Source: JBAYST01 sp034932745 (GTDB taxonomy: Bacteria; Bacillota_I; Bacilli_A; RFN20; CAG-826). Taken from it: DNA of 64,000 bases. The stretch is taken from NCBI GenBank assembly GCA_034932745.1, contig JAYFOJ010000001.1, positions 186,001 through 250,000 of the forward strand. Reading direction: 5' to 3'. Positions 7,599 through 15,019 of the stretch are shown piece after piece; position 1 is the stretch's first letter, and each line of letters begins with the position of its first letter. The notes under the pieces were generated by a model. The model did not search any database. It saw only the letters and a list, made by a program, of their open reading frames with translations, and was not told the DNA's origin. The position numbers and the translations under genes were made by a program.

Positions 7599-9188
7599 AT
7601 GAATACACTCGGATTGATATTACTATATGGCAGTTTACTGGTCTTTGTTATCGCGATGGTTTTTCTAGTATTAAGAGTAAGAAAAATTGCAAAATTAGTC
7701 GTACTAGATGGAATTAACCCAAAAAATGAAAGAAATGCAATTTTATTTCTTGGATTAATATTTACAGTTTTCTTCACTTCGTTTTTTATCGGCGCCGCGA
7801 TTGCCCAAAATATGGCTCTTAATATCGGCGAATGGCTATTTGTAATCTTTGGTGGTCTAGGATTAGGCGCTTCAATCGTTGCGTTCTATGTTTCTTTTAG
7901 ACTCCATTACTATCAAAAAAATATCGCTCCAAAATTAGATAAAACTCTTTATTGGACAATGCTAGGTTCGATTATTACGATTGTAATCTTTGGCATCCTA
8001 TTATCCGAAGGATTTGCCGCACATATAAATTATCCGTTATCTAATGGTATTTCATGGGACAACGGAATTCATTTAACAAATGCCACAAATGCTAAGCCAA
8101 ATATCGCATGGTATGCATTTTGCATTTTGTTTGGTGCAATTTTTGTTTATTTCCTATCAGATCACCAATTGTATAAAAAGTATGGTAAACATGGTTTATT
8201 AGAATCTACATTCTACGTCGCGTTTCCTGCTGGTGTCATCGGCGCTCGTGTCGCGTACGTAATTGGAAACTGGAGCCAAGAATTTTCGAGTAATCATTTT
8301 AATACATTAGGTGACCAATTAATTGGCATTATCGATATCCATGGTGGTGGACTTACAATTTTAGGTGGCGCTATTGCTGGCATAGTCGTCGGTGTTTTAT
8401 GGTTTAAATGGAGACATCCAGATATCGATGTGATAACGGTGGCGGATATCGCTGTACCAACAATTCTTTTAGCTCAAGCTGCTGGTCGTTGGGGAAACTT
8501 CTTTAACTGTGAAGTTCATGGTGGACAAGTCTCGGTCGAATACTGGAGATGGTTACCGACTTTTATATTGAAACAATCGCAATATTCATCTGCTGCTGGA
8601 TGGGCATCATCTGGCAACATATGGGCTCCATTATTCTTTGTCGAAGGAGCGGTAAACGTACTAGGTTTTATCGTTCTAGCCTTTGTGTTTGGTCGCGCTC
8701 TTAAAAAATACATCAAACCTGGAGACCTAGTTTTCGGTTATGTCATTTGGTATGGCGCGACTAGAGTATTCATGGAACCTTTAAGATATGCTTCATTTAA
8801 TATGGGGGCAGACGGAATGTGGTCTTGGATATGGGGAATTATTTTTGTTGGCTTTGGCATTTTAGCTATCGTCATTAATCACTTCATTAGATCCATTATC
8901 GAAAACAAAAAGAATGAGATTTCTATCGTAAAAGACGAATTACTTATAAAACGTAAAAACAATTTCATAGCACTAGCTATTCTAATTTTAGTATCAGTCG
9001 CTTTAGTAGCGATGGGGGTTTATCTATTTGTTGGTTATGCTGCTCCAGTAGCGCCTAATTCACTCATCGAGTTAGTCCCACACAATATTGGTCTAATCGC
9101 GTTAATTGTCGGATGTTTCTTTACTACCACTATATCGTTACCAATTCTTAAACTTATTAACATAAATAAATTGATAGCGGGCAATTGA
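7599..9188 (+). CDS. lgt: Prolipoprotein diacylglyceryl transferase with N-terminal membrane extension
   Basis: Lgt transfers diacylglycerol from phosphatidylglycerol to the lipobox cysteine of prolipoproteins, the first step in anchoring the four lipoproteins in this window. The catalytic core spans roughly residues 170-440: VIGARVAYVIGNW, IDIHGGGLTILGGAIAG and the signature GRWGNFFNCEVHG, with the conserved Arg, Asn and Glu. The protein is 529 residues where 260-300 is usual. About 150 extra N-terminal residues add three or four membrane segments, and about 80 extra C-terminal residues add two more. The ribosome site is GAAAGG. uvrA-lgt adjacency is conserved in Firmicutes, but hprK, usually just before lgt, is missing. 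Confidence 0.93.
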   Translation: MNTLGLILLYGSLLVFVIAMVFLVLRVRKIAKLVVLDGINPKNERNAILFLGLIFTVFFTSFFIGAAIAQNMALNIGEWLFVIFGGLGLGASIVAFYVSFRLHYYQKNIAPKLDKTLYWTMLGSIITIVIFGILLSEGFAAHINYPLSNGISWDNGIHLTNATNAKPNIAWYAFCILFGAIFVYFLSDHQLYKKYGKHGLLESTFYVAFPAGVIGARVAYVIGNWSQEFSSNHFNTLGDQLIGIIDIHGGGLTILGGAIAGIVVGVLWFKWRHPDIDVITVADIAVPTILLAQAAGRWGNFFNCEVHGGQVSVEYWRWLPTFILKQSQYSSAAGWASSGNIWAPLFFVEGAVNVLGFIVLAFVFGRALKKYIKPGDLVFGYVIWYGATRVFMEPLRYASFNMGADGMWSWIWGIIFVGFGILAIVINHFIRSIIENKKNEISIVKDELLIKRKNNFIALAILILVSVALVAMGVYLFVGYAAPVAPNSLIELVPHNIGLIALIVGCFFTTTISLPILKLININKLIAGN

Positions 9189-9190
9189 TC

Positions 9191-9835
9191 ATGGGATTTA
9201 AAGCAATTCTTTTTGATTTAGATGGCACTATTCTTAACACTGATGAAATGATCGTTAAGGTGTTCGAAGAACTTTACCGCGTCTATCGAAATGGCGTGAT
9301 GACACCAAAAGAACAGATATATTATTTTTCTGGACCGCCTTTATTAGATACGGTTAAAAAAGAATTTCCTAATCAAGACCCAAATCTAATGGTCTCAGAA
9401 TTCGAAGAACTATCGCCATTATATTACGATAAGTATGTTTCATTATATCCAGGAAGTCGTGAAGTTTTAGACGCCTTAAAAAAGATGAAAATCAAATTAG
9501 GAGTCGTAACGAATAAATTAAGAGGGACCGCCTTAAAAAGTCTTAAACAATTTGGTTTATATGACTTTTTCGATGTAATCGTGGCATTAGATGATGTCGC
9601 TTACCCTAAACCAAACGAAGAAGGAATTCTTAAAGCGATGTCGATGTTAAAAATCGATGACCTAAACGATGTTTTATATGTCGGAGACAATGTTATTGAT
9701 TATCTCACCGCTTTAAACGCCGGAGTTAAAAGCGCTTTAGTTGTTTGGGGTCCAAGGATATTAGATAATAAAGTGAATCCAGATATAAAGATTAAAACAT
9801 TTAAGGAGTTACTAGATTATGTTAAAAAACCATAA
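9191..9835 (+). CDS. HAD-superfamily phosphatase (PpaX/Gph-like)
   Basis: A 214-residue haloacid dehalogenase hydrolase. Motif I is LFDLDGT (Asp9 nucleophile, Asp11), motif II VVTNK, motif III a Lys in YPKPNEEG, and motif IV VGDNVIDYLTALNAG. The helical cap lies between motifs I and II. Position after lgt matches ppaX of Bacillus, a pyrophosphatase that removes PPi made by HPr kinase/phosphatase; since hprK is absent here, phosphoglycolate phosphatase or a general sugar-phosphate phosphatase is as likely. ATG 9191 is preferred to the TTG at 9185, which would overlap lgt. The last 17 bases overlap trxB. Confidence 0.85.
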   Translation: MGFKAILFDLDGTILNTDEMIVKVFEELYRVYRNGVMTPKEQIYYFSGPPLLDTVKKEFPNQDPNLMVSEFEELSPLYYDKYVSLYPGSREVLDALKKMKIKLGVVTNKLRGTALKSLKQFGLYDFFDVIVALDDVAYPKPNEEGILKAMSMLKIDDLNDVLYVGDNVIDYLTALNAGVKSALVVWGPRILDNKVNPDIKIKTFKELLDYVKKP

Positions 9836-10760
9836 AAAAATAGATGTCGTCGTTATTGGCGCTGGCCCTGCAGGTATTGGTGCCTCTTTGATTTTCAAAA
9901 AAGAAGGCATTAATTTTGTTCTTATCGAAGCCTCTGCACCTGGTGGTAAAGTTAATATCGCTCCAAGAGTAGATAATTACCCAAATTATCACGAAATACC
10001 AGGACCAGATTTAGCGATGGAACTCTATAAAAGACTAACGGACGCTAAAATTGAAATCAGTGGTGAGAAAGTCCTTTCTTTAACTAAAGAGAATAACGAA
10101 TTCGTTGTTAAAACAGATCAAAATACCTATATTGCGAAAGCAGTATTAGTGGCATCTGGCGCCGAAGAAAAGAAATTAGGATTAGCTAACGAAGATCGAT
10201 TATTTGGTAAAGGTGTATCTTATTGTGCGATTTGTGACGGACACTTCTATCGTGGGAAAACTGCCGCTATTATCGGTGGTGGAAATTCCGCCTTAAAAGA
10301 AGGTGTTTATTTAGCAAGAATTGTGAAGAAATTATACGTCATTCATCGCCGCAATGAATTTAGAGGTCTTCCAAAGACACTTGAAGAATTAAAAGCGATA
10401 CCATCTGTAGAAATTCTTACTCCGTATATTCCATTAGAAATAATCGGAGATGAAACATTAAAGCAACTCAAAATCCAAAACAAAGACACTGGAGAGATTA
10501 GAATTCTCGATGTCGATGGATTGTTCCCGTTAGTGGGTCAAAATCCAAACACAGAGTTTATTAAAATTCCTGGAGTAATCGACGAATATCGTTACATCCC
10601 AGTCGACAATAAGACGATGATGAGCAGTGTAGAGGGTTTATTCGCTGCCGGGGACGTCTTGCCAAGAGTGATTAAACAGATATATTTATCCGAACACGAC
10701 GGAATGGTCGCGAGTAAAAGTATTGTCGAATATTTAAAAAATAAATTATTGTCAAATTAA
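9819..10760 (+). CDS. trxB: Thioredoxin reductase
   Basis: A 313-residue FAD- and NAD(P)H-dependent disulfide reductase that keeps thioredoxin reduced. The FAD-binding GAGPAG is at residues 14-19, the redox-active CAIC at 136-139 (CATC in most relatives), the NADPH-domain GGGNSALKEG near 152, and the C-terminal FAD motif LFAAGDV near 275. The ATG follows AAGGAG located inside the HAD gene. trxB next to rapZ is the normal Firmicute context. NADH- or ferredoxin-linked variants of this fold exist, so the electron donor is inferred. A terminator follows. Confidence 0.92.
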   Translation: MLKNHKKIDVVVIGAGPAGIGASLIFKKEGINFVLIEASAPGGKVNIAPRVDNYPNYHEIPGPDLAMELYKRLTDAKIEISGEKVLSLTKENNEFVVKTDQNTYIAKAVLVASGAEEKKLGLANEDRLFGKGVSYCAICDGHFYRGKTAAIIGGGNSALKEGVYLARIVKKLYVIHRRNEFRGLPKTLEELKAIPSVEILTPYIPLEIIGDETLKQLKIQNKDTGEIRILDVDGLFPLVGQNPNTEFIKIPGVIDEYRYIPVDNKTMMSSVEGLFAAGDVLPRVIKQIYLSEHDGMVASKSIVEYLKNKLLSN

Positions 10761-10782
10761 AAAGCTCACCGCGAGCTTTTTT
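10759..10782 (+). terminator. Terminator after trxB
   Basis: AAAAGCTC and GAGCTTTT pair around ACCGC, followed by a T run. It separates trxB from the inserted arsR pair. Confidence 0.88.
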
Positions 10783-10815
10783 CTTTTTATAGTGTTAAGA
10801 TTACAAAATAGTTAT

Positions 10816-10835
10816 ATATTGATAATTGTCAATAT
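10816..10835. promoter_or_regulatory. ArsR-family operator, perfect inverted repeat
   Basis: ATATTGA-TAATTG-TCAATAT is a perfect 7-base inverted repeat with a 6-base spacer, beginning 33 bases before the arsR start codon. It covers TATATT, a plausible -10, so binding would block transcription. ArsR/SmtB regulators usually bind A/T-rich 12-2-12 style repeats at their own promoters, so autoregulation is the straightforward reading. Confidence 0.75.
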
Positions 10836-10848
10836 GATGGAGCATTTT

Positions 10849-11133
10849 ATGGATATAGCAAAAACGCAAAAGATACTAGAAATTCTTAGTGATTTAAACA
10901 GAATCAAAATAATTAAAGAATTAAGCGGAAATAAAGAAATATGCGCCTGTAAATTACTAAAACTTGTTGATTGTAAACAGGCAACTCTTTCACATCATAT
11001 GAAATTGATGGTTAATGAAGGAATTGTCAACGCACGTAAGGACGGGAAATGGGTTCACTATTCCCTCAACAAAAAAGAACTGAGAGATGTTTTTAAATAT
11101 ATTGTTAGTCCTTTGGCTCAGGAGAATAAATAA
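10849..11133 (+). CDS. ArsR/SmtB-family metal(loid)-responsive repressor
   Basis: A 94-residue winged-helix repressor. The recognition region reads KQATLSHHMKLMVNEG, the ArsR helix-turn-helix. Just before it, EICACKLLKLVDC has the Cys-x-Cys of the alpha-3 sensor site (ELCVCDL in ArsR), plus a third Cys, which points to a thiol-binding inducer such as arsenite, antimonite, Cd or Pb rather than Zn. The ATG at 10849 has GGAG 6 bases upstream; longer upstream frames would read through the operator. The TAA stop is followed directly by the ATG of the DUF5714 gene, so the two form one transcription unit. Confidence 0.88.
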   Translation: MDIAKTQKILEILSDLNRIKIIKELSGNKEICACKLLKLVDCKQATLSHHMKLMVNEGIVNARKDGKWVHYSLNKKELRDVFKYIVSPLAQENK

Positions 11134-11700
11134 ATGGGGTACAAACTAGAAGAACGTTACAAACTGATAAGAGAAACAGTCATTGTCTCAAAATCTAAAA
11201 ATCCAATAGAAATCGCAAAGATTGTCATGGCTAATGATTTTGTTAACATGCACGGACCTGAACACCATTTTTTGGATGGTGCAGTTTTCTTAGTTGCATA
11301 CAAAAATAGTGGTGGTGATATCGATCTTGATAAATCACTTCAACAACTAGCAATGCGCGCGATTGAAATGCCGGGTGGTATATGCGGGTATTGGGGAGTT
11401 TGCGGATCTTTAGCTTCTATCGGCGCTAGTCTTTCAATAATTCATGATACTAATGCATTATCAAATGATGATTTTTATAAAGATCACATGGAATATACGT
11501 CTTCTGTTCTTCAAAAAATGAGCGAAATAGGTGGACCGAGATGTTGCAAAAGAAATGCTTTTATATCAATTACTACCGCCGTCGATTTTGTTAACAAAAA
11601 GTACAAAGTTGAGATGGAGAAAGATGCTGTCGTTTGCAATTTCTATAGGTTTAATAGTGATTGTATTAAAAACAGATGTCCATTTTATAAGGCTAACTAA
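11134..11700 (+). CDS. DUF5714 family cysteine-rich protein
   Basis: A 188-residue protein of unknown function that I recognise as DUF5714 from its conserved cysteine motifs: MPGGICGYWGVCGSLASIGAS near residues 84-104, GGPRCCKRNAF near 132-142 and CIKNRCPF near 178-185, plus MHGPEHHFLDGAVFL near 38-52. No signal peptide is seen, so it is cytoplasmic. The His and Cys clusters suggest metal, metalloid or Fe-S binding. It starts directly after the arsR stop, so it is the only likely target of that repressor besides arsR itself. The pair sits inside the otherwise conserved trxB-rapZ interval. Confidence 0.75.
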   Translation: MGYKLEERYKLIRETVIVSKSKNPIEIAKIVMANDFVNMHGPEHHFLDGAVFLVAYKNSGGDIDLDKSLQQLAMRAIEMPGGICGYWGVCGSLASIGASLSIIHDTNALSNDDFYKDHMEYTSSVLQKMSEIGGPRCCKRNAFISITTAVDFVNKKYKVEMEKDAVVCNFYRFNSDCIKNRCPFYKAN

Positions 11701-11702
11701 TT

Positions 11703-11724
11703 AGGAGCATTTGCTCCTTTTATT
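11703..11724 (+). terminator. Terminator after DUF5714 gene
   Basis: AGGAGC and GCTCCT pair around ATTT, followed by TTTATTTT. It starts 2 bases after the stop codon. Confidence 0.85.
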
Positions 11725-11733
11725 TTCGCGTTC

Positions 11734-11751
11734 CACTTATAAGTGTATAAT
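11734..11751 (+). promoter_or_regulatory. rapZ-whiA promoter -10 with adjoining palindrome
   Basis: TATAAT at 11746-11751 lies 18 bases before the rapZ ATG. Immediately upstream is the perfect 12-base palindrome CACTTATAAGTG (11734-11745). No clear -35 is present. The palindrome may be an operator or chance. Confidence 0.45.
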
Positions 11752-11769
11752 AGTAATAGGAGGTCTTTC

Positions 11770-12630
11770 ATGGTTAAATTAGTCATTTTAACTGGTCCAT
11801 CTGGATCTGGTAAAACTCTTGCGCAGTATGTCTTTGAAGAATCTGGCTATTACGTTATCGATAATATCTTGCCTTCTTCGTTCACCTCAACAATCGAAGA
11901 AATAATTACGCACCCAGACGACTATCCAAAAGTTCTTTTGATTGCGTCTCCACAAAACGCGAAAGAAATCATCAGAATTGGTAAAGACCATTACAAAGAT
12001 AAAGTCGAGTCTAAAATAATTGTTTTGGACTGCAAAATTGCAACGCTTCTAGGAAGATTTAAACTGACTAGACATGTTCATCCGATGACCACAAGAAAGA
12101 ATGTCTCGTTAGAGGATGCCTTAGAAAAAGATATAGATGATATCAATGAAATAAAAGAATCCGCTGACCTCGTTATCGATACAACTTCACTCGAAGTAAA
12201 AGATTTTAGAAAAATACTATTTGAGGCAATCTTAAATCGTCGAGAAGACACCGTTAAAGTTCGTTTCATGTCTTTTGGACATAAGTTCAACACTCCAATG
12301 GACTGCGATTTGATTTTTGATACAAGGGCGATTCCTAATCCATATTGGGTTCCAGAATTAAGGAATCTCACAGGACTAGATAAAAAAGTTATCGAATACT
12401 TAAACTCTTTTGACGAAACAAAAGACTTAATTAAAAGAATAAGTGAATATTTAGATTTCTACTTAAAGAAAGTTCAAGAAGACGGCCGAGGCGATTACTG
12501 CGTTGGTATTTGTTGTAGTGGTGGTCAGCATCGTTCCGTTTATGTTGCCGAGAAGTTAGCGGAACACTTCGGTAAAAAATACGATACCTATGTTTTTCAC
12601 CGAGATATTAATAAAAGAGTTGGTGCATGA
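11770..12630 (+). CDS. rapZ: RNase adapter / nucleotide-binding protein RapZ (YvcJ)
   Basis: A 286-residue RapZ-family protein. Walker A GPSGSGKT is at residues 9-16, and the conserved C-terminal domain ends with GICCSGGQHRSVYVAEKLAEH, corresponding to the IGCTGGQHRS motif. In E. coli the family controls GlmZ decay by RNase E; in Bacillus it hydrolyses nucleotides and affects competence. The start at 11770 is fixed by AGGAGG 7 bases upstream. Its stop overlaps the whiA start (ATGA). yvcK (mgfK), normally between the two, is missing. Confidence 0.93.
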   Translation: MVKLVILTGPSGSGKTLAQYVFEESGYYVIDNILPSSFTSTIEEIITHPDDYPKVLLIASPQNAKEIIRIGKDHYKDKVESKIIVLDCKIATLLGRFKLTRHVHPMTTRKNVSLEDALEKDIDDINEIKESADLVIDTTSLEVKDFRKILFEAILNRREDTVKVRFMSFGHKFNTPMDCDLIFDTRAIPNPYWVPELRNLTGLDKKVIEYLNSFDETKDLIKRISEYLDFYLKKVQEDGRGDYCVGICCSGGQHRSVYVAEKLAEHFGKKYDTYVFHRDINKRVGA

Positions 12631-13583
12631 GAAACGAAACATCATTTACCCAAGTCGTAAAAGAAGAACTCTGTAGCAACGAATATCCTTCAAGAGATCG
12701 TTTGAGAGCGCTTTTGGCCGCATATATAAGAATTAATGGACATCTAGTTTTAAAAAACAAAGCCTCAATTCTTATTTTTCAGACTGAAAACGCGAAGATT
12801 GCGAAATTTATTTATCAAACCATCATCGATATTTACCACGCTCCAGTCCATTTCGTTTTTGAGAAGAAGACTGGTTTTTCAAAAGGTACAGTATATACGA
12901 CCACAATTGAAGAAATGGGAGAAGAAATCCTTGGAGATTTAGATATTTCATTTCTCGAAAACAAGATATCGAAGAATATTGTTAGAAATGACGACACTAT
13001 TTCTGGTTATCTTGCAGGAGCGTTTCTTGCTTCTGGCTCTGTTAATTCACCGCAAAGTAGCAATTATCATCTCGAGATATGTCTTAATAATGAGAATTAT
13101 GCTAAATGGCTTTCAAAGTTGTTTGGAAGATACAAAAACACGAATATCGAACCAAAAATTGTTAAAAGAAGAGAAAACTATATTATCTACTTAAAAAAGT
13201 CTGACAAGATTGCTGATTTTCTTATCATGATTGGTGCGGTTTCTTCTTGTATGCAATTCGAAAGTGTTCGAGTCGATAGAGATTACATTAACGTTACTAA
13301 TCGATTAACAAATCTAGATACTGCAAACATGAGTAAAACTGTTTCATCTGCCGAACGACAAATGAAATGGATAAAAGAAATAGATGAACAGATTGGAATT
13401 GATTATATCGTTGAAAAAAAGATTAAACTTCTCTGCCGTTTGCGTTTGCAAAACGAATCAGCGTCGATGGGGGAACTCGCATCGATGATGTCAGAAGCTT
13501 TAAAAACGACTGTTAGCAAATCCAACGTCGCTCATTTATTTAGAAAAATCGAAGAAAAGTATCTCAAATTAGGAGGAAAATAA
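12627..13583 (+). CDS. whiA: Sporulation-type regulator WhiA
   Basis: A 318-residue WhiA. It combines an N-terminal LAGLIDADG-like region (SFTQVVKEELC at the start, ISGYLAGAFLASGSVNSP near 130-147) with a C-terminal helix-turn-helix (LGELASMMSEALKTTVSKSNVAHLFRKI type, near 275-305). In Firmicutes it is a nucleoid-associated protein that affects chromosome segregation and division; in Streptomyces it drives sporulation genes. Translation is coupled to rapZ by the ATGA overlap. The adjoining XRE gene is read from AGGAGG at the 3' end of whiA. Confidence 0.93.
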   Translation: MRNETSFTQVVKEELCSNEYPSRDRLRALLAAYIRINGHLVLKNKASILIFQTENAKIAKFIYQTIIDIYHAPVHFVFEKKTGFSKGTVYTTTIEEMGEEILGDLDISFLENKISKNIVRNDDTISGYLAGAFLASGSVNSPQSSNYHLEICLNNENYAKWLSKLFGRYKNTNIEPKIVKRRENYIIYLKKSDKIADFLIMIGAVSSCMQFESVRVDRDYINVTNRLTNLDTANMSKTVSSAERQMKWIKEIDEQIGIDYIVEKKIKLLCRLRLQNESASMGELASMMSEALKTTVSKSNVAHLFRKIEEKYLKLGGK

Positions 13584-13584
13584 C

Positions 13585-13809
13585 ATGAATGTTAATATTC
13601 AACTTGGTATGAGAATTAAATATTTGAGAATTCAAAATGCTTGGTCACAAGAAGATTTAGCCTTTGAGGCGGAAATAAATAAGAATTATTTAAGTGATTT
13701 AGAAAGAGGGACGAGAAATCCAACTTTAAAGATTATTGAGAAAATCGCTTCAGCATTTAAAATCTCGATATCTGAACTCTGTAAAGGCATATCGACTTTC
13801 AGCGACTAA
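13585..13809 (+). CDS. Small XRE-family helix-turn-helix regulator
   Basis: A 74-residue protein that is essentially one Cro/C1-type HTH domain: RIKYLRIQNAWSQEDLAFEAEINKNYLSDLERGTRNPTL, with the SQEDLA helix and the YLSDLERG recognition helix. No effector domain or phage context is seen. It starts 1 base after the whiA stop behind AGGAGG and ends at a terminator just ahead of gapA, so it is the end of the rapZ-whiA operon. Targets are unknown; the glycolytic promoter next door is one possibility only by position. Confidence 0.88.
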   Translation: MNVNIQLGMRIKYLRIQNAWSQEDLAFEAEINKNYLSDLERGTRNPTLKIIEKIASAFKISISELCKGISTFSD

Positions 13810-13837
13810 CTTTTATTGAAATCAATAAGGTCAATTG

Positions 13838-13873
13838 AACCCTTTGGCGTGTTTTACTTGCCAAGGGGTTTTT
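13838..13873 (+). terminator. Terminator after XRE gene
   Basis: AACCCTTTGGC and GCCAAGGGGTT pair with a loop of about 11 bases, followed by TTT. Its right arm overlaps the gapA -35. Confidence 0.85.
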
Positions 13874-13891
13874 ATATAGTTTATACTATAT
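13858..13891 (+). promoter_or_regulatory. gapA promoter with inverted repeat over the -10
   Basis: TTGCCA (13858-13863) and TATACT (13882-13887) are 18 bases apart. The -10 lies in the perfect inverted repeat ATATAGT-TTAT-ACTATAT (13874-13891), which could be an operator. Confidence 0.6.
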
Positions 13892-13921
13892 CACGCAGTG
13901 AAAAAGGAGGACATAAGCATT

Positions 13922-14956
13922 ATGTCAAAAATTAAACTTGCGATTAATGGTTTCGGAAGAATCGGACGTTTAGCGTTCCGTCGCGCAGAAGAGACCGGCG
14001 ACTTCGAAGTCGTAGCTATCAATGACTTAGTCGATGCAGCAACACTTGCATATTTACTAAAATACGACACCACTCACCGTGGCTGGCACAAAGATGAAAT
14101 TTCCTTCGATGCCGAAAAGAATGTCATTTTATTCAAGGGTCGTGCAATTCCAGTGCTTGGAAAGAAAGATCCAGTCGATCTCAAATGGAAAGACTTCGGT
14201 GTTGATATCGTTCTAGAATGTACAGGACGTTTCAAAGGAAAAGAAGATGCGAAGATTCACATCGATAATGGCGCAAAAGGCGTTATTATCTCCGCTCCAT
14301 CTGATAAAGATACCCCAACATTCGTTTTCGGAGTTAACTCTGATAAGCTCACAAAAGAAATGACAATTATCTCTGGTGCTAGTTGTACAACCAACTGCTT
14401 AGCCCCAGTTATGAAGGTTTTAGTCGAGAAGTTCGGCGTCAAGGGTGGTTATATGACTACTGTTCACGCTTATACCAACGACCAAACCACACTAGACCTT
14501 GCTAAAGGCGACTTCCGCCGTGGAAGAGCAGCCGCTGCTAACATCGTTCCAACTACTACTGGTGCCGCAAAGGCCATCGACCTCGTCATTCCTGAATTAA
14601 AAGGAAAGATGAGAGGCGGTGCACTACGCGTTCCAGTCATCGATGGTTCATTAGTTGACCTCTCTTTAGTTTTAGAGAAACCAACAACTGCTGAAGAAAT
14701 CAATGCTGCGATGAAAGAAGCAAGCAAGACTAACCTCAAAGACATTCTCGATTACACTGAAGATCAAATCGTTTCAAGCGATATTCTCGGTGCAACCGCT
14801 GGATCGATCTTCGATGCCACTCAAACTACTGTGTTCGCTATTCCAGACGGAACACAATTAGTTAAAGTTGTATCTTGGTACGATAACGAATACTCATACA
14901 CTTGCCAATTTGTTCGTTTAGCAAAACACATGGCAAAAGTATTGGGCATTAAATAA
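13922..14956 (+). CDS. gapA: Glyceraldehyde-3-phosphate dehydrogenase, type I
   Basis: A 344-residue phosphorylating GAPDH of glycolysis. NGFGRIGRL near residues 9-17 is the dinucleotide fold, INDLVD near 33-38 carries the Asp favouring NAD over NADP, and SGASCTTNC contains the catalytic Cys155; WYDNEYSYTCQ is the C-terminal signature. AAAGGAGG 11 bases upstream fixes the start; the frame extends upstream to a GTG at 13898, but that would place the ribosome site inside the gene. It leads the gapA-pgk-tpiA group, with a hairpin terminator between gapA and pgk that probably lets gapA be made in excess. Confidence 0.97.
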   Translation: MSKIKLAINGFGRIGRLAFRRAEETGDFEVVAINDLVDAATLAYLLKYDTTHRGWHKDEISFDAEKNVILFKGRAIPVLGKKDPVDLKWKDFGVDIVLECTGRFKGKEDAKIHIDNGAKGVIISAPSDKDTPTFVFGVNSDKLTKEMTIISGASCTTNCLAPVMKVLVEKFGVKGGYMTTVHAYTNDQTTLDLAKGDFRRGRAAAANIVPTTTGAAKAIDLVIPELKGKMRGGALRVPVIDGSLVDLSLVLEKPTTAEEINAAMKEASKTNLKDILDYTEDQIVSSDILGATAGSIFDATQTTVFAIPDGTQLVKVVSWYDNEYSYTCQFVRLAKHMAKVLGIK

Positions 14957-14973
14957 TTAGTCCAGTAATGATT

Positions 14974-14999
14974 AGTGCCCCAATTGGGGCACTTTTTTA
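14974..14999 (+). terminator. Intercistronic terminator/attenuator between gapA and pgk
   Basis: AGTGCCCC and GGGGCACT pair around AATT with six T residues after. The pgk start codon is about 20 bases further on without a clear promoter, so partial readthrough is expected. Confidence 0.85.
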
Positions 15000-15019
15000 T
15001 CAAAAAAGGAGTTAGAATT

